Shown in pieces: positions 58,263-64,000 of a DNA stretch of 64,000 nt (positions are counted from its first letter, which is position 1; each line of letters begins with the position of its first letter). The notes below the pieces were generated by a model, which saw only the letters and a list, made by a program, of their open reading frames with translations, was not told where the DNA came from and made no database searches. Source of the stretch: Burkholderia contaminans (GTDB lineage: Bacteria; Pseudomonadota; Gammaproteobacteria; Burkholderiales; Burkholderiaceae); NCBI RefSeq assembly GCF_029633825.1, contig NZ_CP090642.1, forward strand, positions 1,426,001 to 1,490,000, written 5' to 3'. A program made the translations under genes and the position numbers.

Positions 58263-58889
58263 CTATAGGTACACGAGTTCCAAGGTCGCGGAACCGTCGA
58301 TCTCCAATTCGTCAGTAAACGGCATATCGCGCCTCAAAGTGGTCCGGATTAGCAATGTATTCTCCAGCGTCTTGAACGCCACTGGCTCCGTCTGCGGCCC
58401 ATCCACGTCCCAGGAAAGGATCTTGCTGCCGCTCCAGACGGAGTTCCTCCCTTTATCGCCCCACCAAGGAAAATCGCCTTTACTTCCCCAAATCCAAAAG
58501 GCCTCTCGTCCGTCGGCCTGGGGGAATCCATCGCTGGCAATTACGTAGGAGCCGATTGCTGGATTGCCAAGACCGAAAACCTGATCTCCGAAAATCTGCT
58601 CCGATGGCGGCACCGTACCTTTGCGATTGTCGATCACGCCGACGCCGACCTTGGTCGGGTGCTGGCAGTTGATCCTCAACGACATGTAGCTGCTCCGAAC
58701 GAAAAGCGTGCGGATATCCTTACGCGATAGATTGCCCAAGTCGGCAACCCCGTTGTTGCCCAACGCTACGTTGCAAGCACTAACTGATTCGATATGCCCA
58801 CTGACACTGAGGTCGGCAGCCGACGTCAGCCCCGGGATCGACAACATGCAGGTCAGCACGGAAAGAAGCATGAACTGTTTCAATTTCAT
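58263..58889 (-). CDS. DUF1120-family pilin-like protein 3
   Basis: A 208-residue paralogue. ATG 58889 is used, with AAGGGG seven bases upstream; a TTG just before it is not needed. Signal peptide MKLKQFMLLSVLTCMLSIPG, mature ADLSVSGHIESVSACN, second cysteine in LRINCQHPT, VIDNRKGT, FGLGNPAIGSY and C-terminal DGSATLELVYL. It is most like copy 5 in the last third. Confidence 0.9.
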   Translation of the reverse strand: MKLKQFMLLSVLTCMLSIPGLTSAADLSVSGHIESVSACNVALGNNGVADLGNLSRKDIRTLFVRSSYMSLRINCQHPTKVGVGVIDNRKGTVPPSEQIFGDQVFGLGNPAIGSYVIASDGFPQADGREAFWIWGSKGDFPWWGDKGRNSVWSGSKILSWDVDGPQTEPVAFKTLENTLLIRTTLRRDMPFTDELEIDGSATLELVYL

Positions 58890-59100
58890 CAAAATACCCC
58901 TTTGAGAACAGAATCATTGCGAAAGCCCACGCTCGACGTAACGTACTCTGGGGCCCCACATGTTGACTCCCACTATCCACCGCACGGCCCCCCCAGCGGA
59001 CGCAGCATCACGATCCGTGTTCTGGTCGTGAATTTCTCGGTAAGGGGGGCAATGGCGCACGGCCTCCTTTGCAACAGCGTCAATCAAGCAACGCGGTGTA

Positions 59101-59727
59101 TTACAAGTACACGAGTTCCAGGGTCGCGGAGCCATCGAGCGCGATCTCATCCTGGAAATCAAGTGCGGGCGTGTGGATATACACCTCTACTTGCAGTGCT
59201 GCAGTGAGTGTCTGAAACGCAACAGGAAAACGAGGGAACGCATGATCAGGATTGCCCCACGAAGTGAGAGGAGATCCATGGCGGGAATTGTTGGATAACC
59301 CGCCTGAACCGTCGTTCCAACTACTACCGCCATCCCAACTCGTAAGGGTGATCGGCCGCTTTCCATCGAGATTGCCCTTCTTATCATCCCCGCGAATGAC
59401 GTAACTGCCGATCCCCAAAGTGCCTAATCCGAGCCAAGCGTCGAAGAAGGTCGAGCCTTCTCGATTATCCACAACCTTGATTGCAACCTTGGTTGGAGAT
59501 GCGCAGTTGATCGCCAACGACATATCGCGATACGCGTTCCATTTGCTCAAGGTCTGGCGCGACAGTTCACCCACGTCGATGACTCCGGCATTGCTCAACG
59601 CCAGACTGCAGGCACCAGCAGGCTGGATTTGGCCTTTCACGCTCAGGTCAGCGGCGGACGCGTCACTCGCTACGGCGCCTATGGCACCGCAAACCAAGGC
59701 CAGGGAAAGCAAAGACTTGAGATTCAC
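59101..59727 (-). CDS. DUF1120-family pilin-like protein 2
   Basis: A 208-residue paralogue starting at GTG 59727, six bases after AAGGGAG; a longer frame to 59790 has no such site. Signal peptide VNLKSLLSLALVCGAIGAVA, mature ADLSVKGQIQPAGACSLA, second cysteine in LAINCASPTK, VVDNREGS, GLGTLGIGSYV, and C-terminal DGSATLELVYL. Residues 115-150 are rich in Gly, Ser and Asn (SWDGGSSWNDGSGG), which gives a flexible loop unlike the other copies. Confidence 0.9.
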   Translation of the reverse strand: MNLKSLLSLALVCGAIGAVASDASAADLSVKGQIQPAGACSLALSNAGVIDVGELSRQTLSKWNAYRDMSLAINCASPTKVAIKVVDNREGSTFFDAWLGLGTLGIGSYVIRGDDKKGNLDGKRPITLTSWDGGSSWNDGSGGLSNNSRHGSPLTSWGNPDHAFPRFPVAFQTLTAALQVEVYIHTPALDFQDEIALDGSATLELVYL

Positions 59728-59821
59728 AAATTCTCCCTTGATGTCGAGTCGCGCAAATGCATTAGAACGCCCGTCGGCCGTCGCAGCCATGCGATGCTCC
59801 GGCCGACTTCGGTCGCCTCTT

Positions 59822-60451
59822 TTACAGATAGGTCAGCTCGACAGTCGCCGAACCATCGAGATCGACCCCGCCTTTGGAAAGATCAAGCTCCGACAGCTTG
59901 TTGATCGTCGGGCTGACAGTCAAATTGGCGGAGATGGACTTGTATGCCCCAGGCGCCGTGCTGCCCGAGTCCGAGAACGATTTCCGCGCCGAGCCGTTCG
60001 CCATCAATCCAGTGCTGTCGAGCGCCCATGCGCTGGAGCCAGCAGGCGCGGCCAGAACGTCCAGGGAATTGCTGTCGCCGAGAGCTTTACTTAGCGTGAG
60101 CGTGTAAAAACCTACCTTCGCCTCCTTGCTCAGCCCGAACTCGTCGTCGCCGCCCTTGCCACCGACAGCCATACCCGCGCGGTTGTCCCGCACGTTCAAC
60201 GCAACCTTGGCAGCTGCATTGCAAGAGATGGCGATGGTTTGCGTCTTCGCATCGAGTGCCGTCACCGCATCCTGGCTGAGCTTGTCCGCCCCGATGGTGC
60301 CGAAATCATAGAGGCCGCCGTTGCCGATCGTGAACTGGCATGCGTCGGGTACGATTTTGCCAATGACCTTGATCTCCGCGGTTTGTGCTTGCGCATGACC
60401 TGCGACCAGCACACCCGCAATCAACCCGAATCCCGCTAGTTTTTTCTTCAT
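59822..60451 (-). CDS. DUF1120-family pilin-like protein 1 (probable major subunit)
   Basis: A 209-residue exported protein starting at ATG 60451 with GGAG seven bases upstream. Signal peptide MKKKLAGFGLIAGVLVAGHA. Mature QTAEIKVIGKIVPDACQF, second cysteine in IAISCNAAAK, NVRDNRAGMA, and C-terminal DGSATVELTYL. It is richer in Ala and Lys than the others and closest to DUF1120 proteins of other genera. As the first gene after the divergent promoter it is probably the most expressed, major subunit. Confidence 0.9.
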   Translation of the reverse strand: MKKKLAGFGLIAGVLVAGHAQAQTAEIKVIGKIVPDACQFTIGNGGLYDFGTIGADKLSQDAVTALDAKTQTIAISCNAAAKVALNVRDNRAGMAVGGKGGDDEFGLSKEAKVGFYTLTLSKALGDSNSLDVLAAPAGSSAWALDSTGLMANGSARKSFSDSGSTAPGAYKSISANLTVSPTINKLSELDLSKGGVDLDGSATVELTYL

Positions 60452-60831
60452 CGACTTGCTCCAATAACAAATGAACTCGCAATAGAACTGGCAATAGATG
60501 GCTGCGCACCACGCGATGGGCACCGCAAAAAATCGTGCGCGACCACTTCGACAAGTGTGGCTGCCCAGTGCCGGTTCAATCAATTCGGAAGATTCTTGTT
60601 TTCGTCGGGAAAAATCTGACGGGCCGATCAGACCATTCGCCGTCGATCCGCATTCAAGTATCGTGAAAACATGAACGGCAATGTCATTCGAACGCACGTT
60701 CTGCACTACGCATGGCGACTTTGAAGAAATGCGGCCGACATCCTCTCGGCAGCCCATTCAATCGAAAGCCGAATGAGCTGCAACACTTCGAATGACGTAT
60801 TCGACAAAAAACCAATCTCCCAGAGGGGACC
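60452..60831. other. Divergent promoter region of pilin operon and response regulator
   Basis: 380 bp without a gene, lower in GC. It contains a 10-bp inverted repeat GTCATTCGAA (60683) / TTCGAATGAC (60787). Overlapping the second arm is a short palindrome CGAAT-GACGT-ATTCG (60789-60803). These are candidate binding sites for the adjacent regulator. Confidence 0.6.
60789..60803. promoter_or_regulatory. Candidate response-regulator binding palindrome
   Basis: CGAAT-N5-ATTCG, 29 bp before the regulator start. One arm is repeated in inverted form at 60683-60692. Assignment to the adjacent regulator is inference. Confidence 0.35.
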
Positions 60832-61485
60832 GTGAATCCTCGTATTGTGATCGTGGACGACCATCCACTGATTCGAATGGCAGTGCGTATGGTCCTGGAG
60901 CGTGACGGCCATGAGGTCGTGGCGGAGTGCCGCACGGGGGTGGACGGCGTCCAGGCCGTGCGGACGCTCAAGCCCGATCTGGTCGTCCTGGACCTGGTCA
61001 TTCCCGACCTCGACGGCTTTTCGGTGATGGATCGCCTGCGCGGCGCCGAACTGGACGCCAGCATCCTGGTACTCACCTCCGGCGACACGCGCAACTACGC
61101 GATGCGTTGCCTGCAAGCCGGCGCATCCGGCTTCGTGTGCAAGGACGACGGACTGGATGAAATATCCAAAGCCGTCAAGGCGTTGCTGGCCGGCTACTCG
61201 TACTTCCCGCGAGCCGTCACCGACATGCTGCGCGAAAACCAGCAGGAAGCGGCGGCGAACGACTGCCAGAGCGCCGGTGCCGAACTCGCTTCGCTCACGG
61301 ACCGAGAAATCACGATCCTCGGCCTGCTGGTGAAAGGAATGAACAACCAGGAAATCGGACGTACGCTGATGCTCAGCCACAAGACGGTCAGTACTTATAA
61401 GATCCGTCTGATGAGCAAGCTCAATGCCCCGAACATGGTCGAGCTGGTGAAGGTCGCACAGCGCAATGGCATGGCGACGTCCTAG
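60832..61485 (+). CDS. NarL/FixJ-family response regulator (BvgA/FimZ-like)
   Basis: A 217-residue two-domain response regulator starting at GTG 60832, preceded by AGAGGGG. The receiver has the acidic pair in VIVDDHP and the phospho-acceptor Asp54 in VVLDLVIPD, with Lys in VCKDDG. The C-terminal LuxR-type helix-turn-helix is LTDREITILGLLVKGMNNQE then IGRTLMLSHKTVSTY. No sensor kinase is adjacent, so the partner is elsewhere. It is divergent from the pilin operon, the layout seen for FimZ-type fimbrial regulators, so control of the fimbriae is likely. Confidence 0.93.
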   Translation: MNPRIVIVDDHPLIRMAVRMVLERDGHEVVAECRTGVDGVQAVRTLKPDLVVLDLVIPDLDGFSVMDRLRGAELDASILVLTSGDTRNYAMRCLQAGASGFVCKDDGLDEISKAVKALLAGYSYFPRAVTDMLRENQQEAAANDCQSAGAELASLTDREITILGLLVKGMNNQEIGRTLMLSHKTVSTYKIRLMSKLNAPNMVELVKVAQRNGMATS

Positions 61486-61489
61486 TTTT

Positions 61490-61511
61490 ACGCGTATCGA
61501 TCGATACGCGT
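61490..61511. terminator. 22-bp perfect palindrome between convergent genes
   Basis: ACGCGTATCGA followed immediately by its complement. It lies 4 bp after the regulator stop and 98 bp before the thiolase stop, so a bidirectional terminator is the simplest reading, though no T-run follows. TTTT precedes it on the plus strand, and the same bases read AAAA after the hairpin on the minus strand. Confidence 0.4.
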
Positions 61512-61608
61512 GGCATGGCAAAAACGAAACGGGCGACGGGCAGCGCGCGGAAGAGGCCCGCGCGATACCGGTCGCCCGCGTTGCAGCGTGCGTACGATGC
61601 GTTGTGCG

Positions 61609-62799
61609 TCAGGCGACGCGCTCGATCGCGATCGCCGTCGCCTCGCCGCCGCCGATGCACAGCGACGCCACGCCGCGCTTCATCCCGTACGTTTCGAGCG
61701 CGGCCAGCAGCGTCACCATCACGCGCGCACCCGATGCACCGATCGGATGCCCGAGCGCACACGCGCCGCCGTGCACATTGACCTTCTCGTGCGGCAGGTC
61801 GAGATCGCGCATCGCGGCCATCGGCACCACAGCGAATGCTTCGTTGATCTCGAACAAGTCGACGTCGCGCAGGTTCCAGCCGGTCTTCTCCGACAGCTTG
61901 CGCAGCGCGCCGATCGGCGCGGTCGCGAACAGGCCCGGCTTGTCCGCGTAGGTCGAATGCCCGACGATCACGGCCTTCGGCGTGAGGCCCAGGCGCTCGG
62001 CTTCCGAGCGGCGCATCATCACGAGCGCGGCGGCGCCGTCCGAGATCGACGACGCATTCGCGGCCGTCACCGTGCCGCCGTCGCGGAACGCAGGCTTCAG
62101 CGTCGGGATCTTGTCGAGCTTCGCCTTGCCCGGCTGCTCGTCGATCGACACGACCGTTTCGACCTTGCCGGCCTTCACCGTCACCGGCGCGATTTCCGAC
62201 ACGAAATGCCCGTCGGCGATCGCTCGTTGCGCGCGCGTCAGCGATGCGATCGCGAACGCATCCTGCGCCTCGCGCGTGAACTGGTACGCCTGTGCGCAAT
62301 CCTCGGCGAACGTGCCCATCAGGCGGCCCTTCTCGTACGCGTCCTCGAGCCCGTCGAGGAACATGTGATCGAGCACCTGCCCGTGACCCATGCGCATCCC
62401 CGCGCGCGCCTTCGGCAGCAGGTACGGCGCATTCGTCATGCTCTCCATCCCGCCCGCGACGGCCACGCCTGCCGAGCCCGCCAGCAGCAGGTCGTGCGCG
62501 AACATCGCAGCCTTCATCCCCGAGCCGCACATCTTGTTGACCGTGGTCGCACCGGCCGCGAGCGGCAGCCCGGCCTTCAGCGCGGCCTGCCGCGCCGGCG
62601 CCTGGCCCTGGCCCGCCGGCAGCACGCAGCCGAACACGATTTCATCGATGCGCTCGGCCGGCACATTCGCGCGCTCGAGCGCCGCGCGAATCGCTACCGC
62701 GCCGAGATCGCTCGCGCTGGCGGCCGCCAGGTCGCCCTGAAAACCACCCATCGGCGTACGCGCCATACCAACGATTACGATCGGATCCTGAGTCGTCAT
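61609..62799 (-). CDS. Acetyl-CoA acetyltransferase (thiolase II type)
   Basis: A 396-residue biosynthetic-type thiolase. The nucleophilic cysteine is in NKMCGSGMKAAM, the histidine in GGACALGHPIGASG and the second cysteine in SLCIGGGEATA. It condenses or cleaves acetoacetyl-CoA-type esters. GGAGG lies eight bases before the ATG. It follows the SDR gene by 18 bp in a minus-strand operon with an acyl-CoA synthetase, which suggests degradation of a branched acid. Confidence 0.94.
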   Translation of the reverse strand: MTTQDPIVIVGMARTPMGGFQGDLAAASASDLGAVAIRAALERANVPAERIDEIVFGCVLPAGQGQAPARQAALKAGLPLAAGATTVNKMCGSGMKAAMFAHDLLLAGSAGVAVAGGMESMTNAPYLLPKARAGMRMGHGQVLDHMFLDGLEDAYEKGRLMGTFAEDCAQAYQFTREAQDAFAIASLTRAQRAIADGHFVSEIAPVTVKAGKVETVVSIDEQPGKAKLDKIPTLKPAFRDGGTVTAANASSISDGAAALVMMRRSEAERLGLTPKAVIVGHSTYADKPGLFATAPIGALRKLSEKTGWNLRDVDLFEINEAFAVVPMAAMRDLDLPHEKVNVHGGACALGHPIGASGARVMVTLLAALETYGMKRGVASLCIGGGEATAIAIERVA

Positions 62800-62817
62800 G
62801 ATTCGTTTCCTCCAGTG

Positions 62818-63585
62818 TCAGCGCGGTGCCATGCGCAACGCGCCATCGAGACGGATGACTTCGCCGTTCAGCATCGTGTTCTCGGCGATGTGGCGCACCA
62901 GCGCCGCAAATTCTTCCGGGCGGCCGAGCCGCGGCGGGAACGGCACGCTCTTGCCGAGCGCGTCCTGCACGTCCTGCGGCATGCCGGCCATCATCGGCGT
63001 CGCGAAGATGCCCGGCGCGACCGTCACCACGCGAATGCCGAACCGCGCGAGTTCGCGCGCGATCGGCAGCGTCATGCCGACCACGCCGCTCTTCGACGCC
63101 GCATACGCGGCCTGCCCGATCTGCCCGTCGAACGCCGCGACCGACGCGGTGTTGACGATCACGCCGCGCTCGCCTTCCGCATTGGGCTCCTGCTTCGACA
63201 TCGCTTCGGCGGCCAGCCGGATCATGTTGAACGTGCCGACCAGATTGATCGACACCGCGCGCGCGAAGCGGTCGAGCGAATGCGGGCCGTCGCGGCCCAC
63301 CACTTTCTCGCCCGGCGCGACGCCCGCGCAGTTGACGAGCGCGTCGATGCGGCCGAACGCGTCACGCGCGGCTGCGACGGCCGCCTGGCCGTCGGCTTCG
63401 CTCGTCACGTCGGTCTTCACGAAGCGCGCAGCCGTGCCAAGCTCGTGCGCGAGGCCCGCACCGGCCTCTTCGTTGACGTCCAGCAGCACCGCCTTGCCGC
63501 CTTCAGCGACCACCATGCGCGCCACCGCGGCGCCGAGGCCGGAACCGGCGCCCGTAATCAGAAAAACGCGATCCTTGATATCCAT
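62818..63585 (-). CDS. Short-chain dehydrogenase, HSD17B10-like 3-hydroxyacyl-CoA dehydrogenase
   Basis: A 255-residue SDR starting at ATG 63585. [10 protein letters not shown] is the NAD motif, and LLDVN holds the Asp that prefers NAD. Catalytic Ser is in NTASVAAF, then YAASK. The sequence resembles mitochondrial type-10 17-beta-hydroxysteroid dehydrogenase, which oxidises 2-methyl-3-hydroxybutyryl-CoA in isoleucine breakdown. It sits between an acyl-CoA synthetase (22 bp) and a thiolase (18 bp), which fits a beta-oxidation step. Confidence 0.93.
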   Translation of the reverse strand: MDIKDRVFLITGAGSGLGAAVARMVVAEGGKAVLLDVNEEAGAGLAHELGTAARFVKTDVTSEADGQAAVAAARDAFGRIDALVNCAGVAPGEKVVGRDGPHSLDRFARAVSINLVGTFNMIRLAAEAMSKQEPNAEGERGVIVNTASVAAFDGQIGQAAYAASKSGVVGMTLPIARELARFGIRVVTVAPGIFATPMMAGMPQDVQDALGKSVPFPPRLGRPEEFAALVRHIAENTMLNGEVIRLDGALRMAPR

Positions 63586-63607
63586 TCGCAGTCCGTACAG
63601 TGTGTAT

Positions 63608-64000
63608 TCAGGGTTGAGCGGCTTTCTCGGCTTCCATCTTGCGCAATACGAAGCGCTGGATCTTGCCGCTCGGGGTTTTCGGCAGCGCATCGACGAAATC
63701 GATCGCGCGCGGATAGGCGTGAGCGGACAGCCGCCGCTTCACGTGCAGGCTCAGTTCCTCGGCCAGCGCCGGTGTGCCGTCGTAGTTTTTCGACAGCACG
63801 ACGAATGCCTTGACGATCTCCGTGCGCTCCGCGTCCGGCACGCCGATGACGGCGGCCTCGCTCACGGCCGGATGCTCGATCAGCGCGCTTTCCACGTCGA
63901 ACGGGCCGATCCGGTAGCCGGACGACGTGATCACGTCGTCCGCGCGGCCGATGAAGCTCACGGTGCCGTCCGGCTCCAGCTCGACGTTGTCGCCGGTCCG
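63608..64000 (-). CDS. AMP-forming acyl-CoA synthetase, C-terminal part (5' end outside window)
   Basis: The last 130 or so codons of an adenylate-forming ligase that begins beyond the window. Visible motifs are RTGDN at the edge, [20 protein letters not shown] (hinge and A8), and the C-terminal catalytic lysine region [12 protein letters not shown]. The end resembles medium-chain acyl-CoA synthetases. It is the first of at least three genes (ligase, SDR, thiolase) on the minus strand. Confidence 0.92.
   Translation of the reverse strand, partial: RTGDNVELEPDGTVSFIGRADDVITSSGYRIGPFDVESALIEHPAVSEAAVIGVPDAERTEIVKAFVVLSKNYDGTPALAEELSLHVKRRLSAHAYPRAIDFVDALPKTPSGKIQRFVLRKMEAEKAAQP

Overview
The window is high-GC DNA with the gene content and protein style of a Burkholderia-type betaproteobacterium, most likely on a secondary, accessory-rich replicon. 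Supporting signs are OmpC-like porin architecture, duplicated ETF genes, IclR/LysR-regulated CoA catabolism, a preT-preA pyrimidine pathway, and a chaperone-usher locus with DUF1120 pilins. Species assignment is inference. I see no tRNA, rRNA, CRISPR array or intact insertion sequence.

Region 1 (about 1-31,600) is a mosaic catabolic island for an unidentified acyl or dicarboxylic substrate. It holds the 3' end of an aldehyde dehydrogenase, a merR-MFS pair, a dead alpha/beta hydrolase, a nitroreductase and a family-I CoA transferase. A LysR gene is divergent from an acyl-CoA dehydrogenase and a FAS1-like hydratase. These are followed by a broken ETF-quinone oxidoreductase, a CitE/HpcH lyase, a crotonase, an SDR remnant, etfBA, two IclR regulators in tandem, an Old Yellow Enzyme, a LysR and pyruvate carboxylase. 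The last part is a compact beta-oxidation set: acyl-CoA dehydrogenase plus a coupled 67-codon ORF, MaoC hydratase, SDR, thiolase, acyl-CoA synthetase and CaiB transferase. Together these could activate an acid to its CoA ester, oxidise it through ETF, cleave it to acetyl-CoA and pyruvate-type units, and replenish oxaloacetate. A 15-bp palindrome-like motif, consensus TTCCGTACTTCGGAA, occurs seven times between genes here, upstream of several of the operons and of the iclR pair. I propose it as the operator of an IclR regulon.

Region 2 (about 32,300-39,800) is envelope and stress related: a general porin, a secreted lipase-like hydrolase, a periplasmic methionine-sulfoxide repair set (msrB, dipZ-like, msrA) and a Rieske oxygenase.

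Region 3 (39,835-51,590) is a nearly complete pyrimidine utilisation locus on the minus strand. Nucleoside salvage (nupC, deoA, cdd) is followed upstream by reductive base degradation (hydantoinase, NCS1 permease, preA, preT, beta-ureidopropionase). A divergent RutR-like TetR gene lies beyond a near-consensus RutR-type palindrome.

Region 4 (51,666-61,485) is a chaperone-usher operon with six consecutive DUF1120 pilin paralogues followed by chaperone, usher and a small secreted protein. A NarL-type response regulator is divergent from it. Two of the pilin genes share a 223-bp near-identical 5' segment.

Region 5 (61,609-64,000) holds a thiolase, an SDR and the 3' end of an acyl-CoA synthetase in one minus-strand operon that runs off the window.
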